Assembly: GCA_947252645.1 (NCBI GenBank)
Contig: CAMXWF010000022.1
Location: 1 to 17,968, forward strand
From: an uncultured Bacteroidia bacterium
GTDB lineage: Bacteria > Bacteroidota > Bacteroidia > Bacteroidales > CAJPTX01
DNA length: 17,968 bases
Direction of reading: 5' to 3'
A program made the translations under genes and the position numbers. Below, piece by piece: positions 1 to 6,673 of the stretch. The notes under the pieces are model-generated. The model saw only the letters and a list, made by a program, of their open reading frames with translations, was not told where the DNA came from and did no database searches. Every line of letters begins with the position of its first letter. Position 1 is the first letter of the stretch.

Positions 1-1497
1 CGTTTTGAGCATGGCGAACCGGGCGTTGAGCTCGGGCAGTTCGTCCTTTAGCCACGGGTAGGCCGCCAGCAGCGTTGTCAGCCTGGTTGCAGGCGTCAAG
101 GGTATCGGCTGCGCCGGGCTGCTAGTTTGCTCTTCCTCCCTGCACTGTTGCTCTTCCTCCTGCTCTTCCTTCTTGCATTGTTCTTCAGCTTGCTCACTAG
201 GGTGCATACTCGCCGTTGGGGGAGTGGGTGGGGTAGGTGGTGTGGCATTGTCCCAGGTGAGTAGGGTTTGTGATCCCGTTAGTGACCGGATGCGCGTGCA
301 GTCCTGCATCATTTCCAGCACGCCTCGGAAATTCCCCTTGGCATCGCGCACGGCTACGTAGGTGATGTAGATGAAGATGTCGGGCTTGTTGATCCAGAAC
401 TCGGCCGTGCTCTGCTCGCCCCGTCGGAACTTATCGATGATTTCTTTTACGACGTGCACGCTGCTGCGTGGGTGGCAGTTGACGACTTTGCGCCCTATTA
501 CGTTGCGGCTGCGGGGGAATACGCGGTGCTGGGTGTCGGAGTAGAAGCGCACGATTTCCTCTTCGTCTACGTACGAGAGGTCTACGGGCATATGTTGGAA
601 GATCAGGTTGATTTGCTCTAGTGTGAGTTGTCCTGTGGTGACCTCAAGTAGGCTATCAGCGCTAGTGGCTATGCCATGGCGTGCGAGTAAGGCCGCGAGT
701 TCTTTGGTGAGTGATGCGTCGTTGGGGGAGTTTTTCTCCTCCGCCGGCGCAGTGGGGATAGGGTCGAGGGAGAAGCCCGCGAAGCCAATCTCCCGATCCC
801 CAATCTTCATATGTTCAAATTCCTCGGGGTTTATCATGGCGAGCGCGGTGGGGTAGAGTACTGTTTCTTCCTTGACCATGAGGTCACGTATATCGGCCAC
901 TATGGTGGTTTGCTGTGCGATGAAGTCTTGCTCTTGCCCAGAGTCTAGGAGCTGGCGTGCGTTGCGGATCTCGTCGCGTATGAAGTTGTCGAGTTGCCAC
1001 ATGGTGGTTGTGGGACGGTCAAAGCCCTTTTGCTCCAGCAGCGAGTAGAGCTGGTTCTGCTTGCGGGCAAGGTGCAGGTTGTAGCTTTGGAGCTGGTCGT
1101 AGAGTTCGTACCATTGATTTTTAATCACGGGGTACTGCACGAGGTCCTCCACGGCGAGCAGGGTTTTGCGCATGAGGTCGTTCTCTCGATAGTAGCAGGC
1201 TATGGGGTGATCTTCGGGGAGTTCTGGACGCGTTGTGTTCATCACATCGCCGAAGAGGTCGAGCATGTGCTGGATGTTTTCCTTGCGGCACTCGTCGTCC
1301 TCAATCGTTTTTAGCTGTTGCTCTGCGGCGGCAATCTCGTAGGGGAACACCGTGCCTAGTTCTTGCTTGAGGCGTCGCTTGCCTTCCTGGAGCGTAATGC
1401 GTTGCGCATTGTAGTCCTCCTTGATGGAGAGGATTAAGCGTAGCCTCTCCTCGTTCAGGTCGGGCAGATACTGCTGCATACCTTGTTTGTCCATCAT
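1..1497 (-). CDS. DUF438 / hemerythrin-like / PAS domain protein, C-terminus outside window
   Basis: Reading back from ATG at 1495-1497 gives 499 open codons, and the frame runs off the window edge at base 1, so the stop is missing. Residues 1-90 match the DUF438 N-terminal region. Residues about 95-235 match the hemerythrin-like helical domain (DHPIACYYREN, ARKQNQLYSLLEQKGFDRP, VKEETVLYPTALAMI). Residues about 318-408 match the family's PAS domain (RVFPRSRNVIGRKV, NCHPRSSVHVV, AEFWINK). A low-complexity Pro/Thr then Glu/Gln-rich linker follows (about 418-470). The visible end (ATRLTTLLAAYPWLKDELPELN) resembles the start of a DUF1858-type domain. Such proteins are thought to be cytosolic sensors, but the ligand here is unknown. 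Several residues expected to bind iron look substituted (see findings). No clear Shine-Dalgarno precedes the start; the second ATG at 1492-1494 is an alternative. Confidence 0.85.
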   Translation of the reverse strand, partial: MMDKQGMQQYLPDLNEERLRLILSIKEDYNAQRITLQEGKRRLKQELGTVFPYEIAAAEQQLKTIEDDECRKENIQHMLDLFGDVMNTTRPELPEDHPIACYYRENDLMRKTLLAVEDLVQYPVIKNQWYELYDQLQSYNLHLARKQNQLYSLLEQKGFDRPTTTMWQLDNFIRDEIRNARQLLDSGQEQDFIAQQTTIVADIRDLMVKEETVLYPTALAMINPEEFEHMKIGDREIGFAGFSLDPIPTAPAEEKNSPNDASLTKELAALLARHGIATSADSLLEVTTGQLTLEQINLIFQHMPVDLSYVDEEEIVRFYSDTQHRVFPRSRNVIGRKVVNCHPRSSVHVVKEIIDKFRRGEQSTAEFWINKPDIFIYITYVAVRDAKGNFRGVLEMMQDCTRIRSLTGSQTLLTWDNATPPTPPTPPTASMHPSEQAEEQCKKEEQEEEQQCREEEQTSSPAQPIPLTPATRLTTLLAAYPWLKDELPELNARFAMLKT

Positions 1498-1726
1498 TTG
1501 TTCGTTGTTTGAGGTTGTTTCGTGCTACAAAGACTGGCTATATTGCCAAAGTGAGGTAGACACTATTGGTTAGTGTAAAACGATTCAACATAGCCTGTTG
1601 TTCGGAATTGTTCTAAAGTCAGTGTGGCAGGGTAGGGCTACGGCGCGGGGTAGTTCTTGGTGCTTGGAACTACCGAATTAGGTGCTAGTAGCAGGTGGGC
1701 GTTTTAAAGAGAGGGGATAGTGCCCC
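1498..1726. other. Intergenic region with two small inverted repeats
   Basis: No convincing gene lies between the DUF438 gene start and repeat A. Two dyads are visible: ACACTA/TAGTGT with a 5-base loop at 1560-1576, and GGTAGTTC/GAACTACC with a 10-base loop at 1649-1674. Neither is followed by a T-run on either strand, so they do not look like intrinsic terminators. They could be operators for the minus-strand gene. I could not identify a good -33/-7 promoter here. Confidence 0.4.
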
Positions 1727-2345
1727 AGAGAGTGTATGGCCGCCACGGCCGTGTCGAAAATGTAAAATACATCTCACCGTTTATGCATGCTTATGTAGTC
1801 CGTCCCTTTTCCACACGTGCTGCCTTTCCCAAGATTTTCCTTCCCCCGCCCCTCGCATTTCCTTAGCCCTAAGCCCACTGCCCAGCGCGGGGACCGATGT
1901 AGGTATGTAGCCTCGCGCGACACACGCAAATGAGGAGCACGCGCTGCGTGGCCCGATATCTGGGCTGTGGGTGGCCTTCTTGGAGTTGCGGTTGAAACGC
2001 TCCTCCCAGTTGGTTGCGTAGATAAAGCGCTGCTGGTGCGGCAGGTAGTTCAGGTAGGTAAAGTAGTGGATGCGGTGCGGGGCATCCTTGTACTTCGTGT
2101 AGCGCCCGTAGCGGGCCTCCCAGCGCTGGCAGGCGGCCAGGAAGACTACGTGGGCCGTCCGCGTAGTGCGCGCCGTTGCGATCGGGTAGGCGGCCTCCTT
2201 GGTTACCGTGAAGCGCTTCGTGTTGACGTGGGTGGCATCGAAGGAGGGCGCGTCGGCGTGGGCGGCAGCCGTGTTCACATCGCTATGCGTAGCGTTGCGC
2301 TCCGCCCGTTCCTCCTGCATGCGTATCCCGACGATGACCTTCGTT
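1727..2345 (-). mobile_element. Decayed IS256-like insertion sequence, repeat copy A
   Basis: This block aligns along its whole length with 4506-5136 in the same orientation. The shared left edge reads CAGAGAGTGTATGG here and CAGAAAGTGTATGG in copy B, which looks like an IS256-type terminal repeat. The shared right edge ends at GATGACCTTCGTT (2333-2345). Beyond it the copies diverge, although copy A has a possible matching inverted end CCATACTTTTGC at 2391-2402. The minus strand encodes a remnant of a Mutator/IS256-type transposase. The block is about half the length of a full IS of this family, so it is a remnant or a shortened derivative. It forms the left flank of the restriction-modification genes. 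Confidence 0.7.
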
Positions 2346-2371
2346 AGAAGCGCCGTCCCGTTCCGGCGCAT
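1781..2371 (-). pseudogene. IS256/Mutator-type transposase remnant (copy A)
   Basis: An open frame of 196 codons runs from ATG at 2369-2371. Residues about 76-133 resemble the C-terminal part of IS256-family transposases: AACQRWEARYGRYTKY, then HYFTYLNYL, then FIYATNWEERFNRNSKK. In the family the (I/Y)YTTNxxExxNR motif supplies the catalytic glutamate of the DDE triad, and that motif is recognisable here. The N-terminal 70 residues and the last 55 do not resemble the family, and the expected two aspartates and N-terminal region are absent. The frame is therefore best read as an internally deleted or shifted remnant, not a working transposase. Family assignment rests on the motif alone. Confidence 0.6.
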
Positions 2372-2384
2372 GGGCGTATCCGTG

Positions 2385-2460
2385 ATGATTCCATACTTTT
2401 GCTCCTGTTCAAGGCCTTCATTTTAATATTTTATACAAGGTGCAAAATGTATGGAATCAT
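2385..2460. repeat. Near-perfect 18/19-base inverted repeat at the island's left junction
   Basis: The left arm at 2385-2402 (ATGATTCCATACTTTTGC) is matched by the right arm at 2442-2460 (GCAAAATGTATGGAATCAT) with a single one-base gap, and 39 bases lie between. Both arms contain GTATGG on one strand, like the left edges of repeats A and B. The structure could be two abutting IS ends or a hairpin. It sits just past the end of the restriction endonuclease reading frame. Confidence 0.65.
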
Positions 2461-2480
2461 GCATGCATTGTCGTTAAGTC

Positions 2481-2663
2481 TCAACGGTAGTGCCATCTTT
2501 TACCCAACGGGGAAATGGTATGTATTTTAGAAGGTATGCCACTTGCTCTTGCCATTTCTAGATTCACCTCGCTGCGGTAGTATTGCCGCGCGCAGGCTAT
2601 AGCGACTGGTGAAGATCTGAGCTGGTCGTACGGCAAACCCATTTTGTCGAATATGCTTTCACC
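2481..2663 (-). pseudogene. In-frame continuation of the restriction endonuclease beyond TGA
   Basis: After the TGA at 2664-2666 the same frame stays open for 60 codons to TGA at 2481-2483. It begins GESIFDKMGLPYDQLRSSP and passes ARQYYRSE, which reads like a natural continuation of VTHSPRYLVDMRLP. A single base change (for example GGA to TGA) would explain the break. The last 25 residues look less protein-like, so the true C-terminus may have been lost to rearrangement at the 2385-2460 inverted repeat. Decay by nonsense mutation is the simplest reading; readthrough is possible but unsupported. Confidence 0.6.
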
Positions 2664-3119
2664 TCAGGGAAGGCGCATATCTACAAGGTATCTTGGAGAA
2701 TGTGTTACGGTTATTGCTGATAGTACGTCTTCGTATGGTCTGCACATGAAAGCAGCAGGCGTTGCGCCTGAATTGGCAAAGAGCATAAAAATTGCTTTAA
2801 CACCTTTTGTTCTCGTAGATTCTACGATGCTACTACCAATAGAACTCCATTGGTTGCTCTTTGTGCTTTTGACTTCTACCCCATAATGTTTCCCCACAAG
2901 AATGTCGGGAAAGTGTTGCTTTTGATTGCGGTGTACGCTGTTTGGATTGAAGGGGGAGTCTTTGCACGCATCCCTAAGAATAAGAAAGGAAAGGTTTTCT
3001 ACATCAATAGGGCGATAATCGTGTAATTCTGAGGAGTAGGTTTGTGCAAAGTCGTTTAGAGTAAGTTCGGTTTTGCGTATCAATGCGATGAAATCATCGT
3101 AGGAAGGTGTAGTTCCCAT
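2664..3119 (-). CDS. Type II restriction endonuclease, PD-(D/E)XK fold, ended by in-frame TGA
   Basis: ATG at 3117-3119 opens 151 codons. FPDILVGKHYGVEVKST (residues 70-86) carries P71-D72 and E82-V83-K84, the PD-x9-ExK arrangement of the PD-(D/E)XK nuclease active site. The next segment (WSSIGSSIVESTRTK, then VTHSPRYLVDMRLP) fits a type II restriction enzyme. The gene lies 28 bases after the methyltransferase stop on the same strand, as expected for a restriction-modification operon. The protein is short for the class, and protein-like sequence continues in the same frame after the stop to 2481 (see the next entry). The gene appears A+T-richer than its neighbours, which suggests transfer. 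A strong GGAGG stands 7 bases before the ATG and fixes the start. Recognition sequence cannot be inferred. Activity is doubtful because of the stop. Confidence 0.75.
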   Translation of the reverse strand: MGTTPSYDDFIALIRKTELTLNDFAQTYSSELHDYRPIDVENLSFLILRDACKDSPFNPNSVHRNQKQHFPDILVGKHYGVEVKSTKSNQWSSIGSSIVESTRTKGVKAIFMLFANSGATPAAFMCRPYEDVLSAITVTHSPRYLVDMRLP

Positions 3120-3120
3120 C

Positions 3121-3142
3121 TACATTCCTCCTACATTCCTCC
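3121..3142 (-). promoter_or_regulatory. Tandemly duplicated ribosome binding site before the endonuclease gene
   Basis: Two perfect head-to-tail copies of GGAGGAATGTA (minus strand) fill the gap between the methyltransferase stop and the endonuclease start. The nearer GGAGG is 7 bases from the ATG, the usual distance. Each copy also contains ATGTAG, a start codon followed directly by a stop; the nearer one abuts the real ATG in frame. Strong Shine-Dalgarno sequences are uncommon in Bacteroidetes. Confidence 0.6.
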
Positions 3143-3147
3143 ATTAC

Positions 3148-4413
3148 CTAGGAGTCTTCAACGAAAAGCCTATCCCAGAGCTCATCCACCCTACGCGCAA
3201 TGCTGTAGGCTAGAACTGGGGGCACGGCGTTGCCCACGATCTTATAGGCCGCCGAGGGACTCACTACGAAACGATTGCTGTCGGGCTGCTTGATTACTAG
3301 CTGATAGTTCGGAGGAAAGGTCTGTATCAGCGCGCACTCCCGTGGGGTTAAGCGCCTTTCGGGAAGCCCCTTGGCGAGTTCATCCGCGTGTTTGCCGCCG
3401 TGAGCCAGCGAGAGCCTACGGAACTCTATGTTACCGTGGTGCTCGCTGCGGATGGTAGGACCCTGCCCCGCGAGGGATATTTCCGTCTGCCCCTGGCACT
3501 GCGTCCCCATGTACTTGGCCTTCGAGTAGAAGCGCTGCGAAACATCGTTGCTATCGTTTGGCTCGTTGAGATGTTGCAGGACGTCTGCGCAGGTGACAGG
3601 CTTTTTTAGTCCCTCGGTTTGCTGGGTGTAGCCGTGCGTGGGGGTAGGGTAGGGGTCGTAGTCTGTAGGAGTGGGGGACGATTGCAGCGCGGCGAGGGCC
3701 TCATGCCGTAGAGCCGCCCTGCGGATGCCGATAAAAAAGACGCGCTCCCGCGTTTGCGGGACGCCGTAGTCCGCGGCATGTAGTACCTGTGGTGGCAGCA
3801 CGATGTATCCGCCATCGTCTGCGCTGGCGAAGTCGGATTGTATGACCTTTTGCGCGTTGCCGAGATTGGTAAGCCCCTTCACGTTTTCCGCGATGAACAT
3901 CTTGGGCTTCACGAGGTCAATCGTGCGCTTCATCCAGTAGTAGAGAAACCCGCGGCTCTCCTCGGAGGGCTCGTCTGCAGCCATCCTTTCCCCGCTGTGC
4001 GCCACCTTTGACTGGAATCCGCGTCGTGCACCCGCCACTGAGAAATCCTGGCAGGGGAATCCACCGACAACGAGGTCTACGCGTTGTGGGAAAATCGGCT
4101 CGCCCGTCTCTGCGGCCTTCACTAGATCAACAATGCTGCCGATGCGGTAGCACCGCTCCGTGTCGTTGCCCAGCTGCGCCATGTAACGTTTCCACACCTC
4201 GCCCGCCTGCGGAACGATGTCATTGGCAAAGCTTGTGCGGAATCGTGTGGGCTTTACCCGCACCCAGCAGTCGTCTATCACTTCTTGCACCAGGCAATCG
4301 CCATCGGGCGGTAGGCTATTGCGATGGCAGATAAAGCCCCCCTCAAGGCCTAGGTCCATGCCGCCCCCGCCGCTAAAGAGCGACAACACGTTTAGCGTAT
4401 TGTTGCAGTGCAT
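3148..4413 (-). CDS. DNA (cytosine-5)-methyltransferase of a type II restriction-modification system
   Basis: The 421-residue protein has the C5-methyltransferase motifs in order: motif I NVLSLFSGGGGMDLGLEGGF (8-27, S-adenosylmethionine binding), motif IV GGFPCQDFSVAG (117-128, catalytic Cys121), motif VI ENVKG (176-180), motif VIII QTRERVFFIG (220-229), motif IX RRLTPRECALIQTFP (353-367) and motif X GNAVPP (394-399). The target-recognition region lies at about 230-350. It transfers a methyl group to cytosine C5 in a specific site, protecting the host from the partner nuclease; the site cannot be told from sequence. It is the upstream gene of the pair, so methylase is made before nuclease. 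A long stretch between motifs I and IV (28-110) is a subfamily feature. All catalytic motifs are intact, so it should be active even if the nuclease is dead. Confidence 0.95.
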   Translation of the reverse strand: MHCNNTLNVLSLFSGGGGMDLGLEGGFICHRNSLPPDGDCLVQEVIDDCWVRVKPTRFRTSFANDIVPQAGEVWKRYMAQLGNDTERCYRIGSIVDLVKAAETGEPIFPQRVDLVVGGFPCQDFSVAGARRGFQSKVAHSGERMAADEPSEESRGFLYYWMKRTIDLVKPKMFIAENVKGLTNLGNAQKVIQSDFASADDGGYIVLPPQVLHAADYGVPQTRERVFFIGIRRAALRHEALAALQSSPTPTDYDPYPTPTHGYTQQTEGLKKPVTCADVLQHLNEPNDSNDVSQRFYSKAKYMGTQCQGQTEISLAGQGPTIRSEHHGNIEFRRLSLAHGGKHADELAKGLPERRLTPRECALIQTFPPNYQLVIKQPDSNRFVVSPSAAYKIVGNAVPPVLAYSIARRVDELWDRLFVEDS

Positions 4414-4451
4414 TGAATCAAACGGATTGCATTGTTTTTCTTGCCAATATG

Positions 4452-4484
4452 TAAAAGTATTATAGAAGTTGCCTTTTACACAAA
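4452..4484 (-). promoter_or_regulatory. Predicted Bacteroidetes promoter of the restriction-modification operon
   Basis: On the minus strand TTTG (4481-4484) and TACTTTTA (4452-4459) are 21 bases apart. This matches the Bacteroidetes consensus TTTG, 19-21 bases, TAnnTTTG except for the last base. Transcription would start about 30 bases before the methyltransferase ATG. The region 4414-4505 is A+T-rich and holds no gene. Confidence 0.5.
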
Positions 4485-4505
4485 GAAATATCTCTGGGTG
4501 GTTTC

Positions 4506-5136
4506 AGAAAGTGTATGGCTGCTGCGGCCCTGTCGAAAAAGTAAAATACATTCCACCGTTCCTACAGGCCTAAAGAGTAGTCCGTTCCTTTTCCCCTCGT
4601 GCTGCCTTTCCTAAGATTTTTCCTTCACTCCTTCAACCGCCCGCCGCGCTTCCTTAGCCTTAAGCCCACCGACCCGCGCGGGGATCGATGCAGGTATCTA
4701 GCCCCGCGCGATGCGCGCAAATGAGGTGCACGCATGCTGCGTTGCACGGCATCTGGGCTGTGGGTGGCCTTCTTGGAGTTGCATTTGAAACGCTCCACCC
4801 TGTTGGTTGTGTAGATGAAACGCTACAGGTGCGGCGGGTACTTCAGGTAGGTAAAGTAGTGGATGCGGTGCGGGGCATCCTTGTACTTCGTGTAGCGCCC
4901 GTAGCGGGGCTCCCAGCGCTGGCAGGCGGCCAGGAAGACTACATGTGCCGCCCGCATAGTGCGCCGTGGCGATCGGGAAGGCGGCTTCCTTGTCCACCGT
5001 GTTGTTGCGCTTCGTGTTGACGTGGGTGGCGTCGAAGGAGGTTGCGTTGGCGCGATTGGTGGCCGTTGTTCACATCGCCATGCGCAGCGTTGTGCTCTGC
5101 TTGTTCCTGCATGCGTATCCCACGATGACCTTCGTT
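4506..5136 (-). mobile_element. Decayed IS256-like insertion sequence, repeat copy B
   Basis: A direct repeat of 1727-2345, starting CAGAAAGTGTATGG at 4505-4518 and sharing sequence through GATGACCTTCGTT (5124-5136). Bases 4842-4942 match copy A at 2049-2149 with one mismatch; the rest is clearly more diverged, with small indels. No right terminal inverted repeat was found before the rlpA-like gene, whose stop lies only 54 bases further on. It forms the right flank of the restriction-modification island. Confidence 0.7.
4700..5130 (-). pseudogene. IS256/Mutator-type transposase remnant (copy B)
   Basis: Translated in the frame matching copy A, the minus strand gives HYFTYLKYPPHL, then a TAG stop, then RFIYTTNRVERFK. 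The IYTTNxxERF motif is nearer to the IS256-family consensus than in copy A. The stop between the two segments and indels elsewhere show that this copy cannot encode a transposase. Limits are approximate, taken from the extent of similarity to copy A. Confidence 0.6.
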
Positions 5137-5189
5137 GACGGCTGCAATCCGTGTGGGCTACTCTTCTCGGTGTGGATTGGCGGAGGGTG

Positions 5190-5957
5190 CTAAATTTGGA
5201 TGATGAAGCAATCGGGGTAGTTGGCTAGGAGCTTGGTTCTTTGGTTTTCTGCGTCGCGTCGAGTGGCAAATGGGCCAACGATGAGCTTATAGACGTGGTC
5301 GGGGTTGGAGCCCACGACGTAGACGTTGAGCTTGGGGATGTTGAGCCCATTGAGGGCGCGGAGGAGGTTGGTGAATCCTTGGTAGCTGGCGATTTGGACG
5401 GCGTATCCGGCCTTTTGGTCGGATGGGGATACGGAGACCTTGTAGAGTTCGCCCTCGTTTACTGTGGTGCTTGGTGCATCTTCTGGCGCTGAGGGCGCGG
5501 GTGTTGGCATTTGGGGGGGTACAGGAGCAGGCTTGGGCATAGGAGTAGGCTTTTGCGCCGCTGGGGAGGGTGTGGGTAGCGGTGCCGCGTCAGTGGCAGG
5601 CACGACTTCGATTTTCACTCTGGCCATGCCGGAGAGGACGAGGTCTAGATCTTCCGCGGCTGCGCGGCTCAGGTCGATGATGCGGTCTTTGGCAAAGGGA
5701 CCCCGGTCGTTGACACGGACCTGGGTGGTTTGTCCATTGTCGAGGTTGGTTACCTTGAGCATGGTGCCAAAGGGTAGGGTGAGGTGTGCGCAGGTGTGCT
5801 GTGTTTTGTCGTAACGCTCGCCCGAGGCGGTGGTGCGTCCTTGGAATTTATCGGCGTAGTAGGAGGCTTTGCCCGTTTGGGTGAAGGAGGTTTGTGCGTG
5901 TAGGATGGATAGCGAGGCAACAAGCCAGAGGGTAGCGGAGAGGACACAACGTTTCAT
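5190..5957 (-). CDS. rlpA: RlpA-like septal ring lytic transglycosylase with SPOR domain
   Basis: A 255-residue exported protein. Residues 1-21 are a signal peptide (MKRCVLSATLWLVASLSILHA). Residues about 28-118 are the RlpA double-psi beta-barrel (TGKASYYADKFQGRTTASGE, NDRGPFAKDRIIDLSRAAA). A Pro-rich linker covers about 121-165, and a C-terminal SPOR domain (about 183-255, YAVQIASYQGF to FIIQI) would bind denuded peptidoglycan at the septum. RlpA proteins studied elsewhere cleave naked glycan strands during daughter-cell separation; activity here is inferred. No lipobox cysteine is seen after the signal peptide, so it is probably periplasmic rather than lipid-anchored. Its ATG overlaps the TGA of the upstream barrel gene (ATGA), which indicates translational coupling. 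It is the last gene of the minus-strand cluster and directly abuts repeat B. Confidence 0.9.
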   Translation of the reverse strand: MKRCVLSATLWLVASLSILHAQTSFTQTGKASYYADKFQGRTTASGERYDKTQHTCAHLTLPFGTMLKVTNLDNGQTTQVRVNDRGPFAKDRIIDLSRAAAEDLDLVLSGMARVKIEVVPATDAAPLPTPSPAAQKPTPMPKPAPVPPQMPTPAPSAPEDAPSTTVNEGELYKVSVSPSDQKAGYAVQIASYQGFTNLLRALNGLNIPKLNVYVVGSNPDHVYKLIVGPFATRRDAENQRTKLLANYPDCFIIQI

Positions 5958-6673
5958 TGCTTGTGGTTGAGATAGGTTAGCGTATAGTAGTAGGATAGGC
6001 CTATTTGGTGTTCCATGAGATTTTGCCTTGGCGTAGGCTTGGCGGGGATGGTGGGTACGCGGTAAATGTTGGAGAAGCGGTAGTCGAAGCGGTAGTCAAG
6101 GGCAATGGTACCAAAAGCGAATTGCAGACCAATGCCCGCCCCGGCCAAGAGGCCAAAGCCCACCTGGGTATGGGTGGACATGTGTATAGGGATGGGGAGT
6201 TGGTGCCTCGCCAGGCCTTTGTGCTCAATGAGGAGGAGGTCGCCGTATATGCCTGCCAAGATAGAAAAGCGCACGATGCGCGTAGGGTACGCGAGCTCGG
6301 CCGCCATGGGGAGTTGGATGCGCTGTAGGGTGACCTTCAAAGGTTGGCCCGTGAGTTCCTTCTGCACAGCTGGAGAGTTTTCATGTTCCAACGTGGAGTG
6401 TGAGCTCTTAAGGTAGTTGCATTCGAGGAGGAAGGCCAGGTAGTTGGAGTTTGTGAGTCTGATGTTGGCGCCTACGAGCCACCCTGTGCCTGTGTGGTGT
6501 TCTTGGTAGGGGGCGTAGCGGGCGTTAGATAAGAGGGTGCGTCCTTGTAGGCCAATAGAGACCATCAGGATACTATCAGGCCGCCACGCTAGAGCCGTTT
6601 GGGCAGCGAGCAGTAGTCCTAGTGAGAATAGGATGGGGCGTAGCCAGTCTTTGGTGCGAAGGCAGAGGGTCAA
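5954..6673 (-). CDS. Outer-membrane beta-barrel protein, PorT-like
   Basis: A 239-residue protein with a signal peptide (about 1-29, RPILFSLGLLLAAQTALA). Alternating hydrophobic strands and glycine-rich turns follow, ending in strands rich in Tyr (ALDYRFDYRFSNIYRVP and HQIGLSYYYTLTYL), typical of 8-stranded outer-membrane barrels of the Bacteroidetes PorT/OMP_b-brl class. The start is TTG at 6671-6673: an in-frame TAA lies five codons upstream and the next ATG would remove the signal peptide. This TTG overlaps the stop of the preceding gene (TTGA). Function is unknown; family membership is judged from overall character, not a unique motif. Confidence 0.75.
   Translation of the reverse strand: MTLCLRTKDWLRPILFSLGLLLAAQTALAWRPDSILMVSIGLQGRTLLSNARYAPYQEHHTGTGWLVGANIRLTNSNYLAFLLECNYLKSSHSTLEHENSPAVQKELTGQPLKVTLQRIQLPMAAELAYPTRIVRFSILAGIYGDLLLIEHKGLARHQLPIPIHMSTHTQVGFGLLAGAGIGLQFAFGTIALDYRFDYRFSNIYRVPTIPAKPTPRQNLMEHQIGLSYYYTLTYLNHKQ

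Noticed and set aside
121..245. Low-complexity repeats resembling a microsatellite
   Set aside because: They encode the Pro/Thr and Glu/Gln-rich linker of the DUF438 protein in frame and need no other explanation.
1649..1674. 8-bp hairpin as an intrinsic terminator
   Set aside because: No T-run follows on either strand and no gene ends nearby; kept only as a note in the intergenic entry.
1967..2347. 126-codon plus-strand frame across repeat A
   Set aside because: The opposite strand shows transposase motifs; this frame is Gly/Val-rich and has no family pattern.
2644..2886. 80-codon plus-strand frame opposite the nuclease gene
   Set aside because: Antisense to a gene with visible PD-(D/E)XK motifs.
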